From the NCBI GenBank assembly GCA_965250215.1, contig CBDFNN010000004.1:3472001-3536000 (forward strand): a stretch of 64,000 nt of DNA. Reading direction: 5' to 3'. The translations under genes were made by a program, and so were the position numbers. Source of the DNA: CBDFNN01 sp965250215 (GTDB taxonomy: Bacteria > Bacteroidota > Rhodothermia > Rhodothermales > DATKEJ01). The notes under the pieces are model-generated. The model searched no databases. It saw nothing but the letters and a program-made list of their open reading frames with translations, and had not been told where the DNA came from. Shown here piece after piece: positions 43,226 to 50,990 of this stretch. Every line of letters begins with the position of its first letter. The stretch's first letter is position 1.

Positions 43226-44068
43226 TTGTACGATTTAATAGACTTCGAACAGGATGTGATCATCCAAAGTCAGACCCTTCCAGTGCTTGTTGACTTTTGG
43301 GCACCGTGGTGTGGTCCATGCCGAACACTTAGCCCTGTACTAGAGAAAATTGCCTCAGAACAAAGTGAGAGATTTCGACTTGTCAAAATCAATTCAGACG
43401 AAAATCCCGAGCTAGCACAACAGTTTGGCGTTCGGGGAATTCCTTCAGTCAAACTTGTTTATCAGGCACAATTGATTGGTGAATTTACGGGAGCACAGTC
43501 AGAATCTGAAGTGAGGAAATTTCTTGATGAGCATCTCCCGGCAATTGATGGTCTAGATGAAGATGTCAAATCTGAACTTGGTGAGAAGAGTTTGCTTGAG
43601 GTCGAGACTTTGCTAAAGCAGGGTGAACTCGAAAACGCGCTTGAGATGTCTCTCGACCTTTATTCGGCCGATTCAGAGGACGAAGCCAATCGATATATGT
43701 TATCCAGATTGCTTGTTTTCTCGAAACCAGACGAAGCCCTGAAGTTGTGCGATAGCCTCGAAGGCAACGCTTCCATCGACACCTTTGGACTCGAACAGCT
43801 AAAACATCTTGCTTACTATCTATCAGACCCGGAAGAAAAAGCATATCCAGATGGACCAGCAAAGGAAAAATATCTAGAGGCCAAGTCCGCCTTGAGTTCA
43901 GGTGAATTATCGAAGTCAATAGAGCTGTACTTGGAAGTAATCTTGACTGATAGATACTATGATGAAGATGCTTCGAGAAAAGTCATAGTGTCCATATTCA
44001 CGGCCCTCGGACCTGAAAATCCAATCACCTTGTCTTATAGAAAAGACTTTGACCGATCCTTGTATTAA
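43226..44068 (+). CDS. Thioredoxin-TPR protein, CnoX/YbbN-like
   Basis: A 280-residue protein from TTG 43226; there is no ATG that keeps the first strand. Residues 1-108 form a thioredoxin domain with active site WCGPC (Cys29, Cys32) and the cis-Pro segment GIPSVKLV. Residues about 115-280 are helical, TPR-like (LLEVETLLKQGELENALEMS, AKSALSSGELSKSIELYLEV). The plan and length match E. coli YbbN/CnoX (284 residues), a chaperedoxin that protects proteins and works with GroEL; E. coli CnoX lost the first Cys, whereas this protein keeps both. It is coupled to the next gene by a TAATG overlap. Confidence 0.9.
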   Translation: MYDLIDFEQDVIIQSQTLPVLVDFWAPWCGPCRTLSPVLEKIASEQSERFRLVKINSDENPELAQQFGVRGIPSVKLVYQAQLIGEFTGAQSESEVRKFLDEHLPAIDGLDEDVKSELGEKSLLEVETLLKQGELENALEMSLDLYSADSEDEANRYMLSRLLVFSKPDEALKLCDSLEGNASIDTFGLEQLKHLAYYLSDPEEKAYPDGPAKEKYLEAKSALSSGELSKSIELYLEVILTDRYYDEDASRKVIVSIFTALGPENPITLSYRKDFDRSLY

Positions 44069-44403
44069 TGGAATCAATTGAATCATTTGCTCTTGAATTA
44101 ATCGAGGAAACTCTGATTTTGGATCAGGAAAATCGACTGATTGGCAATGTGGTCCTTATCGATCCTGATTCAGCAATAGAGAGGTATCAGGCCTCTTTTG
44201 ACCTGGACGACGAGGCCTATATAGTAGAAAGAGCTACGGAGTGGGCTGATCAAAGCGAAGCCAACTACAAAATGGCAACAGATGGAGAAATTGAACTCAA
44301 ATCAACTTCAAGAAGAGAGGTTGCAGAGAAGATTTTGACCCTAGCTCAAAAACACGGTTTGAAACCGGGCTTCTTCATTCTGTTCGGAGAAGAAGAGGGT
44401 TGA
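44068..44403 (+). CDS. Hypothetical protein coupled to the CnoX-like gene
   Basis: A 111-residue acidic cytoplasmic protein with ATG 44068 inside the TAATG overlap with the thioredoxin gene. It contains ALELIEETLILDQENRLIGN, DDEAYIVERATEWADQS and a C-terminal LTLAQKHGLKPGFFILFG. No motif, signal or membrane helix is visible, and I do not recognise a family. The overlap suggests its product is made with the thioredoxin in fixed ratio. Confidence 0.7.
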   Translation: MESIESFALELIEETLILDQENRLIGNVVLIDPDSAIERYQASFDLDDEAYIVERATEWADQSEANYKMATDGEIELKSTSRREVAEKILTLAQKHGLKPGFFILFGEEEG

Positions 44404-44448
44404 GCTAGCCAGAAAGCAACTTCGAGATAGGTAATACCACTAATGTTA

Positions 44449-44994
44449 CTACTCCGAGACTACAAAGGCTAGGTATTGGTCGTTTACTGAGATCTTATAG
44501 GATCCAGGTGCCATCGAGTTCAAGGGGAATTGAAACCGAAATGGGCGTACCGACTGGATGCACATTTGACCTTTTGGTCGTCTTGTTACCAACTCATACG
44601 CGATAACACCATCCTGAATTTCACTCACGAGTTCGTGCAGCTCGCTGCAACCATCTGGAAAAACACCTTTGACGAGGACATCAACACGTTTTGCACTAGA
44701 AATTGCTACCTGACTTTCATTTCGGACGAAAATAGAAAGGGATTCGATTTTAGCAGGCTCCGTCGAAAATTTCGAAAGTGAACCTGATGCCGACTTTATT
44801 AGAACGGTTTCCGAGTCGTCCTCTTGATCAACAATGGTCTTAGAGTTTACGACTTGAGTTTCACTGTTCTGTGATCCTGGAACTACCGTCACACATCCGA
44901 CAAGACCTGTCGTCATAATAGCAACAAGCAGAAACGCAGTCTTACGAGTCGTCAGAAATAAACTCTGTCTCTGCGTCAGCCCAGAGTCTCTCAA
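44449..44994 (-). CDS. Putative lipoprotein of unknown function
   Basis: The encoded leader KTAFLLVAIMTTGLVGC ends with a lipobox Cys, followed by a Ser/Thr/Asp linker and a beta-rich domain of about 100 residues (IESLSIFVRNESQVAIS, RPFRFQFPLNSMAPGSYKIS). The start is uncertain: TTG 44994 gives 181 residues and a 53-bp overlap with rsfS. The tightest leader would start at a CTG right at the rsfS stop, and ATGs at 45030 or 45021 would make an atypically long N-region. It is transcribed after rsfS. Function not recognised. Confidence 0.6.
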   Translation of the reverse strand: MRDSGLTQRQSLFLTTRKTAFLLVAIMTTGLVGCVTVVPGSQNSETQVVNSKTIVDQEDDSETVLIKSASGSLSKFSTEPAKIESLSIFVRNESQVAISSAKRVDVLVKGVFPDGCSELHELVSEIQDGVIAYELVTRRPKGQMCIQSVRPFRFQFPLNSMAPGSYKISVNDQYLAFVVSE

Positions 44995-45355
44995 GATTGT
45001 AGAATTGTCTTTTCTCGGCATTGAAAGCATGGAAAACTACGTTAACGAAATCGACCAAGACCCACTGACGATGCTCATATCCTTCTACCCTCCAAGGTAG
45101 TTCTCCGGTCATCTCCTTCACCTTAAACTTAACTTCGTCTACGATAGCCTTGATCTGCTGATCAGCTTCTCCTGTGCATAATACAAAGTAGTCTGCGATT
45201 CCATTTACCGTTCGCATGTCCATCCTGACCATTTCAAGGGCCTTTTTCGACTGTGCGGCTTCGATAATAATGTCACTCAGTTTTAAGCCGCTAAGAATTG
45301 GCTCCGAGCCTCGGGTTGCTGTGTAACGGTCCTCAATTTTTATTGCTTCAGCCAT
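44942..45355 (-). CDS. rsfS: Ribosome silencing factor RsfS
   Basis: A 137-residue RsfS/Iojap-family protein. Landmarks are ALEMVRMDMRTVNGIADYFVLCTG near 39-62 and GELPWRVEGYEHRQWVLVDF near 83-102 with the W.L.D...V..H pattern and the ending FYNLERLWADA. RsfS binds uL14 on the 50S subunit and blocks subunit joining when nutrients are low. Start ATG 45355. It is 18 bp downstream of the LytR_C gene and overlaps the lipoprotein gene; rsfS beside a LytR C-terminal-domain protein is a common arrangement. Confidence 0.95.
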   Translation of the reverse strand: MAEAIKIEDRYTATRGSEPILSGLKLSDIIIEAAQSKKALEMVRMDMRTVNGIADYFVLCTGEADQQIKAIVDEVKFKVKEMTGELPWRVEGYEHRQWVLVDFVNVVFHAFNAEKRQFYNLERLWADAETEFISDDS

Positions 45356-45373
45356 GCGGCGAATTTCTCTTTT

Positions 45374-45841
45374 CTATTTTGTGAAAGGCTCGATATTGTT
45401 GTAATCCTTTCCAATGATGACAGATACATCAACTTGTCTCGAAGGATTCAAGTCTCGGACAATCTTCTGGGGGTCAATGCCCAAGATGGAAGCAATTCGC
45501 TTCGCTGCAATGTCGTTTCCTTTGCGATCAATTATTCTCGTCTCGGCAACATTAAAGTTGTCATGATTTCCCGTACCTACAACATCAAAGTGATGTGCAA
45601 TCAGGTATTGCCTCATTTTTGCAGCTAAACCATGCTCGCCACATCCGTTCAAAATCTCGACATCATAGATCTCACGGATAGCTGTAGAATTTTCCTCTAG
45701 AACAAACTCCTGTGCTTGGGCCTCGCTCCTTCCAAAGTGATTGGCGGTAAGCGCATAGAACAGAATCACAACGAGGATCCCCAGAAGGAGAAGAGATGCG
45801 TTGAGTATGAAGCGCCTAAACGTAGATGACTCTTCGCTCAT
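45374..45841 (-). CDS. LytR C-terminal-domain membrane protein
   Basis: A 155-residue protein with one N-terminal transmembrane helix at about 11-33 (ILNASLLLLGILVVILFYAL) and a periplasmic LytR_C domain: IREIYDVEILNGCGEHGLAAKM near 55-76 (the VEILNGCG strand-loop is the family signature), FDVVGTGNHDNFN and ASILGIDPQKIV. LytR_C domains occur alone or behind LytR-CpsA-Psr enzymes and are linked to cell-wall polymers; no catalytic LCP domain is present. It is upstream of rsfS in the same operon. Confidence 0.9.
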   Translation of the reverse strand: MSEESSTFRRFILNASLLLLGILVVILFYALTANHFGRSEAQAQEFVLEENSTAIREIYDVEILNGCGEHGLAAKMRQYLIAHHFDVVGTGNHDNFNVAETRIIDRKGNDIAAKRIASILGIDPQKIVRDLNPSRQVDVSVIIGKDYNNIEPFTK

Positions 45842-45867
45842 TCAAAATGGATTTATACCAGAAGGTG

Positions 45868-46431
45868 CTACCAGCCGAGAAAGGCAGATCGTCTATTTGA
45901 ATATGGACGATAGCCAAATCCGCGGTCATAGCCAGAATTGTACCCATAGCCTCCGTATCCGGCTCCATATCCAAGAGCACCTGGGTTTTGATGGAACGAA
46001 AGATGAAGACTAGAATTTGCTGTCGGCTTATACATTAACTCTGCGTTTCTGATATAGAGCTTGTTATAAGAATCCGATCCTAAAGCTTGACTAAAGTCTC
46101 CCGTGCCAAAGGGAGTATGAAGTAGGCTCACATCAGCTCTTGCATGTAGCTTGTTGCTCATTCTCCACATCACGGACGATGTCAAAGCACCAGTCGTGAG
46201 CCCCATTCCACCATAGCTTCCAGTTGAAAGCTCGTAGGAATTCCGAATTTGAAACCTGTTTCTGTTGAACATATCGCGAAAGGAGAAAGACTGATTTTCA
46301 TCATATACCTCAACAGGCGCGGTGTCTACCCGAGCGTCTTTACGATATTGAGCCATCGCTGGAGTGCTAAAGCTAATAAGTACAATTAGAATTAGAGTCA
46401 GCAATGTAATCTTCTTCATATTAATGTCCAC
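45868..46431 (-). CDS. Exported Gly/Tyr-rich hypothetical protein
   Basis: A 187-residue protein (ATG 46431; ATG 46419 gives 183 residues) with a signal peptide (ITLLTLILIVLISFSTPAMA). The mature chain has short beta-like segments (FQIRNSYELSTGSYGGMG, KLHARADVSLLHTPFGTGD, LHLSFHQNPG) and a C-terminal Gly/Tyr/Arg-rich tail (GYGAGYGGYGYNSGYDRGF). The segments read like an incomplete outer-membrane or periplasmic beta protein. A promoter-like TTTG-20-TACTTTTA lies upstream. It is followed 27 bp later by the LytR_C gene. Function not recognised. Confidence 0.75.
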   Translation of the reverse strand: MDINMKKITLLTLILIVLISFSTPAMAQYRKDARVDTAPVEVYDENQSFSFRDMFNRNRFQIRNSYELSTGSYGGMGLTTGALTSSVMWRMSNKLHARADVSLLHTPFGTGDFSQALGSDSYNKLYIRNAELMYKPTANSSLHLSFHQNPGALGYGAGYGGYGYNSGYDRGFGYRPYSNRRSAFLGW

Positions 46432-46451
46432 TTAGTGGTTTGTGTCCTGGG

Positions 46452-46483
46452 TAAAAGTAATGGTACCCAGTATTTCTTGCAAA
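46452..46483 (-). promoter_or_regulatory. Bacteroidota-type promoter
   Basis: On the minus strand TTTG (46483-46480), then 20 bases, then TACTTTTA (46459-46452) matches the -33 TTTG / -7 TAnnTTTG consensus with one mismatch and correct spacing. It points at the exported Gly/Tyr-rich protein and the lytR_C-rsfS genes. Confidence 0.5.
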
Positions 46484-46560
46484 CAGTTGCTAATTAAAAT
46501 AGTTCTACATCTCAGTTTCGAATGAAGCAATTCTAATTGCCCTTAACCGAATCCGAATCT

Positions 46561-47874
46561 CTACTCAATTGCATCAAGTCTTGACTCGACATTTTTCTGG
46601 ATCAGCTTAACCATTTCGATTTTATTTTTCGCCGCCGAGACAATTACAAACTTGTATTCATCAGTCTCGAACTCATCGTTTTCCTGTGGGATACTGCCCA
46701 TGTTTTGAAGCAGAAATCCTGCAAGCGTTTCAAAGTCTCCCTTTTTCAACCTAATGTCATACTCATCCGCGAGTTGATTCAATTCGAATCGACCGCTAAC
46801 TAGGAACGAGTTCGCGTTCAATTTTCGTATAGTAAATTCTTCCTGATCATGTTCATCATGAATTTCACCTGTGACTTCCTCTATTAAGTCCTCAACAGTA
46901 ATCATTCCAGCCGTTCCTCCATACTCATCAACGACCATCGCCATGACCTGCTTGTCCTGAAGGAATTCCTTGAGAAGATCCTTGCAATGCTTGTCTTCAG
47001 GTACAAATCTCACTTCACGAATTACATCTTCAAGCGATTTCGGCTTCTTGAACAGGTCCCTAGCGAACACCATTCCTACAACGTTGTCGATATTTTCCCG
47101 ATAAACGGGAAGTCGTGAATAGCCTGTCTTGATAAACTCTTTCTTTATCGCTGCAAGAGTAAAACTATCCTCGACGGCCGAAATATCCGTCCGAGGAATC
47201 ATCGATTCCTTAACTCTCTTGGAAGCAAGTTCTAGAACGTTAGTCACCAATGCTGCTTCTTCATCGTCCAATTCTAGTTCGCCGCTTTTCGAACTAAGTT
47301 CGAGTGTCATGAGAAAGTCCTTCCTCAAATACCCGGCATTGCTCTTCTCCACTCCTCCCATCAGTTTATAAAGCAATTTCGCGGCGCCCCGGGCCACGAG
47401 TATGAAAGGAAAAAAGAGAAGATAATATGTAATCTTAAGTGGAACTGCAGAGACGAACACCGCTCGGTCAGCAACTCTTTTAAACAAGGTTTTTGGCAAA
47501 ATCTCTCCAAAAACAAGCACTACAAGGGACGCTATTATCGTCTGAATGAAAAGGATGACTAGTTCTGCCCAAGCACTATTCTGCATCTCCAAACGGAGAC
47601 CTACAAAAGACTCGATCGGGTCATGCAAGAGGACGGCAGCTAGAGTTGTATACGCCACGAGAGCTACATTATTTCCTACAAGCGTCGTTGTCAGAAGTGT
47701 AGCAGGATCCTTGAGAAATGTTTTGGTAATACCGCCAACCCATCCTGCATTACTGGCTCGCGCTTCAACCTTCAATTTATTTGCCGAGACGTAGGCAATC
47801 TCGGATCCTGAAAAGAAGGCGCTCAAAAGGAGCATGAGGAAAACGACAAAAAGCATCATCTTCCACCCACCCAA
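46561..47874 (-). CDS. CNNM/CorC/HlyC-type membrane protein (DUF21 + CBS + CorC_HlyC)
   Basis: A 437-residue protein. Residues 1-185 are the DUF21 transmembrane domain (SAFFSGSEIAYVSANKLKVEA, LVLVFGEILPKTLFKR). Two CBS domains follow at about 210-330 (SMIPRTDISAVE, SRLPVYRENIDNVVGMVFARDL, MVVDEYGGTAGMITVEDLIEE), then a CorC_HlyC domain near 340-425. Members are called hemolysins by history but act in metal (Mg/Co) homeostasis or efflux. Start is TTG 47874, or ATG 47859 five codons later. It is the last gene of the pspA-headed minus-strand set, 73 bp after the enoyl-CoA hydratase gene. Confidence 0.93.
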   Translation of the reverse strand: MGGWKMMLFVVFLMLLLSAFFSGSEIAYVSANKLKVEARASNAGWVGGITKTFLKDPATLLTTTLVGNNVALVAYTTLAAVLLHDPIESFVGLRLEMQNSAWAELVILFIQTIIASLVVLVFGEILPKTLFKRVADRAVFVSAVPLKITYYLLFFPFILVARGAAKLLYKLMGGVEKSNAGYLRKDFLMTLELSSKSGELELDDEEAALVTNVLELASKRVKESMIPRTDISAVEDSFTLAAIKKEFIKTGYSRLPVYRENIDNVVGMVFARDLFKKPKSLEDVIREVRFVPEDKHCKDLLKEFLQDKQVMAMVVDEYGGTAGMITVEDLIEEVTGEIHDEHDQEEFTIRKLNANSFLVSGRFELNQLADEYDIRLKKGDFETLAGFLLQNMGSIPQENDEFETDEYKFVIVSAAKNKIEMVKLIQKNVESRLDAIE

Positions 47875-47947
47875 GTCAAAATGATTGTGTGAATCAAGTA
47901 AATCCTACAATTAGGATCCGGTTCATCAGGATTCAAAAACTTCATCT

Positions 47948-48724
47948 TCACTCACCTTTAAAGTCTGCTTTGCGCTTTTCAAGAAACGCAGCAACTCCTT
48001 CCTTGAAATCTTTGGTGTCACAAAGCTCTCCAAAAAAACTAGCTTCGTGCACTTGGGCTTCTTCGAAGGTCATTCCGGCTGTTTCCACAGCTCGAATGAG
48101 ATTCTTGATTGCAATAGGCGCTTTCGACGCTATAGTAGCGATCATTTTTCTACTCTCTTCTAGAAGGTGCTCTAAGGCAACAACGTGGTTCACTAAGCCT
48201 ATTTGATAGGCTCGTTCCGCCGAGATGATATCGCCAGTCATCATCAATTCCATGGCGATCCCTCTACCAACCAGTCTCGGCAAACGCTGCGTTCCCCCGT
48301 ATCCTGGGATAATACCCAGATTGACTTCCGGTTGTCCAAACTTGGCGTTTTCTGAAGCAATTCTGATGTGACATGCCATAGCCAACTCACAGCCACCCCC
48401 AAGAGCATAGCCATTAATTGCACCTATTATCGGCACATGCAAAGATTCTAGTCGAAGAAAGACGGCTTGTCCCCTTTCAGCGAAAACTTTTCCCGATTTA
48501 CCTCCCAAATCGACAAATTTGGAGATATCTGCACCAGCAACAAAACTCTTCTCACCAGCACCGGTCAAAATTACGCCCCGGACTTCTGAATCTTCTTCGA
48601 TGAGACAAAGAGCTTCCTCCAAGTCATCAAGAACCGTGGGATTTAACGCATTTAGCTTTTCAGGTCGATTGATCGTTATAACAACGATTCCATCTTCGCC
48701 TTTGTCGAATAATATTGTTTCCAA
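47948..48724 (-). CDS. Enoyl-CoA hydratase/isomerase family protein
   Basis: A 258-residue crotonase-fold enzyme. ITINRPEKLNALNPTV near 16-31, the oxyanion segment KSFVAGADISKF near 60-71, GYALGGGCELAMACHIRIA near 102-120 with catalytic Glu, and FGQPEVNLGIIPGYGGTQRL near 126-145 with the second Glu identify a canonical enoyl-CoA hydratase of fatty-acid beta-oxidation or a crotonase. Start is TTG 48724, forced because the family N-terminus (METILFDKG) has no ATG. It starts 5 bp after the two-TM protein ends. Its position in a pspA-type membrane operon may reflect lipid metabolism or chance. Confidence 0.93.
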   Translation of the reverse strand: METILFDKGEDGIVVITINRPEKLNALNPTVLDDLEEALCLIEEDSEVRGVILTGAGEKSFVAGADISKFVDLGGKSGKVFAERGQAVFLRLESLHVPIIGAINGYALGGGCELAMACHIRIASENAKFGQPEVNLGIIPGYGGTQRLPRLVGRGIAMELMMTGDIISAERAYQIGLVNHVVALEHLLEESRKMIATIASKAPIAIKNLIRAVETAGMTFEEAQVHEASFFGELCDTKDFKEGVAAFLEKRKADFKGE

Positions 48725-48729
48725 ATTTT

Positions 48730-49587
48730 CTAAGATCGCCGACCGACACGCTCCCCAATGGTATCAGATACGGATTCTGAGGAGAAAGAATCGACATCAT
48801 CTAAAATATCGAAAGACGGGGCTCTGAAGACATCTTCAATTTCTTCAACAGCCGCCTGTGTCTCCTCAACCTCTGTAAGAAGTGTATCAAGCTGGAATCC
48901 AATTTCGTCAGGATTTTGCATCGCCATTGATTGTTCGAATATATAGTTTGCTACATCTTCGATCGTTCTTAGCTGAGCATCAATAACCTCCAAATTCTCT
49001 CTCGACTTCCGGAATTTCGAAAGCCTTGCTTCTTGGATATCTAGTCGTCGCTTCTTAATGGCTTTAACCTTGGGAGGGTCGACTTCCAATTCTCGGCGAA
49101 GCTGGTCCATGGTTGAGAGGATCTCACTCTCCTTGTTACTTTGACTAAAGTTCTGATAACGCTCCTGCGAATAGAGCAATTGTAGGTAGGAATCGAGTAG
49201 ACCGTCTAACTTCTTGATGTGGCTATCCAACATTCCCTGAGAGGCATAGCCCATTTTGAGATAGTTGGCTTTTATTGATTCCTCGAGCTTACGAAGACGG
49301 ACATAGCGCTTTTGATTAATCTTTCTAAGCTGCCTTAGAATTTCCTTTTGTGTCGGAGGCTTTGAGTGCTCTTTTATCTTTCGCGATTTTACGGCTCTTT
49401 GGAACCTCTTATTCTTGGAAATAATCCCGAGATAGATGAGCTCAAAAGCAAGCGCGAAAAAGGGTATTAGTCCTCCGGCTGGAGTATTGATAGTGAAAAA
49501 AGTCCCAAGCATTGCTGCAATCAAGAAAACCAGATTCCAGGGGTGAAGAAATGCTTCCTTCTTAAAATTGATATTGTCGCTGTCCAT
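48730..49587 (-). CDS. Two-transmembrane coiled-coil protein in the pspA cluster
   Basis: A 285-residue protein. NPWNLVFLIAAMLGTFFTI-type hydrophobic segments (about 17-34 and 38-56) form a hairpin in the membrane, followed by a basic loop (KSRKIKEHSK) and a long helical, coiled-coil cytoplasmic region (about 85-240, rich in Lys, Glu, Leu and Arg), and an acidic, Ser-rich tail ending in a basic GERVGRRS. I do not recognise a named family. Being two genes downstream of pspA with 38-bp spacing suggests a membrane partner or sensor for PspA-type stress response; this is inference. Confidence 0.75.
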   Translation of the reverse strand: MDSDNINFKKEAFLHPWNLVFLIAAMLGTFFTINTPAGGLIPFFALAFELIYLGIISKNKRFQRAVKSRKIKEHSKPPTQKEILRQLRKINQKRYVRLRKLEESIKANYLKMGYASQGMLDSHIKKLDGLLDSYLQLLYSQERYQNFSQSNKESEILSTMDQLRRELEVDPPKVKAIKKRRLDIQEARLSKFRKSRENLEVIDAQLRTIEDVANYIFEQSMAMQNPDEIGFQLDTLLTEVEETQAAVEEIEDVFRAPSFDILDDVDSFSSESVSDTIGERVGRRS

Positions 49588-49625
49588 ATTAGCCTTAACG
49601 AGAGCTGAAAGGGAAAGTTTAAGCG

Positions 49626-50078
49626 CTAGTTGTCACCTTTGGATTCCTTTGAGCTAGAATCCTCTGACTTCAGATCCACTTTTCTTCTGATCTTGCCTAG
49701 TGTCTTTTCAGGAACGTCCTTGATTTCCTCCTCTGGATCTTCGTGGACGTCATTTGTTGCCGGCATCTTGCCGATTGTCTTCTCTACTTCAAGGTTCTCA
49801 GATTCACTACCTAAATCCTCAATAATCCCCATCTCAATTTTAAATTGATTAATCAGGTCTGTAGCCAAGTCTTTTTCAGTTGGAAGATCCTTTTTAAGCT
49901 CCGCGTCCAACTCAGTCTCTAAAACCTTGTCAGGGTCTATGGTCGAGTTGATCTCAGCCATAGCCCGTCGCAAATTTTGCGTCCGCTGAGCTTCCTTGAA
50001 TTGAGTTTTAAGTTTCTTAAGCTCTTGTAAATGAGCTTTCTCCTCTGCCTTAATTTTTTCGAACTCCTCCCGATCCAT
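49626..50078 (-). CDS. Small coiled-coil protein in the pspA cluster
   Basis: A 150-residue cytoplasmic protein, highly charged and helical (FEKIKAEEKAHLQELKKLK). Its C-terminal half carries LINQFKIEMGIIEDL, then EKTIGKM and EKTLGKIRRK. The upstream PspA protein has the matching pieces VVKQFKLEMGMLEEE and GKTMGRQR at its own end. The shared motifs suggest a common binding partner, or origin by partial duplication. It is 8 bp downstream of pspA, so strongly co-expressed. No known family recognised. Confidence 0.75.
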   Translation of the reverse strand: MDREEFEKIKAEEKAHLQELKKLKTQFKEAQRTQNLRRAMAEINSTIDPDKVLETELDAELKKDLPTEKDLATDLINQFKIEMGIIEDLGSESENLEVEKTIGKMPATNDVHEDPEEEIKDVPEKTLGKIRRKVDLKSEDSSSKESKGDN

Positions 50079-50086
50079 CTCTTGTC

Positions 50087-50845
50087 TTAGTTGGTGCCAG
50101 ATGAGTCTCTCTGCCGTCCCATGGTCTTGCCATTCTGCTCTATTTCTCCCTCGGGAAGGTCAATCTGAGGTGCTTCCTCCTCTAGCATGCCCATTTCGAG
50201 TTTGAACTGTTTGACGACTTCAGCAGCAGCGATAGCTTCGGCATCTTCCTCGATTTGCATAGCTTCCGTGTCCACAGAGTCTAAGGCCATTTCCATTCTC
50301 GCCTCGTTCTTAGCCGTCTCCTCGTTGATACGAGTTATCATCTCGTCGTGAGTTTGGTCAATTCCAGTCACTTCGAACTGCTCAAGTGTGTCCGCAACTT
50401 TAGCCTGCCACTTCGCTCTTTCGTGGGCTCGCAAGGCCTCTTTGGCATCCGCAATTTTCTTCTCGCGCTCTGACATGAACACCTTCTTTACTTGAAGGGC
50501 TTTTTCATAGGCTCGGTCTGCATACGAAAGTTGTTCTTTGGTTCTTACAGAAGCCTCCTTAACAGTTTGGAGACGGACGGCATATTTTTGCGCGATGTCA
50601 TCACGACCTGCCTGAATCGCAGCTTTGACTTTTGAAGTCAGGCCCCTGATTTCGGTCTCATATTTTTTGTTTTCCTTCTGAAGAAGTACTACGCTCGCTT
50701 TAACGGTCGCAATATTCTCGTTCATCTTGGGAATCTGGTCATTAAGCTCCCTAATATTCTGCTCGAGAATGAGCTTTGGATCTTCAATTGAGGAGACAAC
50801 TCCCCCGAAAAGGGATTTAAGGGCGCGAACGAATCGTTTCCACAT
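50087..50845 (-). CDS. pspA: PspA/IM30-family membrane-stress protein
   Basis: A 252-residue protein with the amphipathic N-terminal helix (WKRFVRALKSLFGGVVSSIE) and the long alpha-helical hairpin of PspA/IM30/Vipp1 (EDPKLILEQNIRELNDQIPK, YAVRLQTVKEASVRTKEQL). The C-terminal ~35 residues extend the family with QFKLEMGMLEEE and an acidic-to-basic tail. PspA polymerises on damaged inner membrane and protects the proton-motive force. It heads a minus-strand set with two unknown partners, an enoyl-CoA hydratase and a CorC-type protein. No PspB, PspC or PspF homologue is visible nearby. Confidence 0.93.
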   Translation of the reverse strand: MWKRFVRALKSLFGGVVSSIEDPKLILEQNIRELNDQIPKMNENIATVKASVVLLQKENKKYETEIRGLTSKVKAAIQAGRDDIAQKYAVRLQTVKEASVRTKEQLSYADRAYEKALQVKKVFMSEREKKIADAKEALRAHERAKWQAKVADTLEQFEVTGIDQTHDEMITRINEETAKNEARMEMALDSVDTEAMQIEEDAEAIAAAEVVKQFKLEMGMLEEEAPQIDLPEGEIEQNGKTMGRQRDSSGTN

Positions 50846-50990
50846 AGCGGTTTGTGCGTGGGTCTGTTAGTCTTAGGTAATACTGACTTGGAATAATACG
50901 AAATGTATCGATCAGAGGATACTAAGATGTACGGAATTTACCCCTACTTGATTCAAGGAGCTGCAAAGCAAAAATGGCAGTTTTCAGGAG

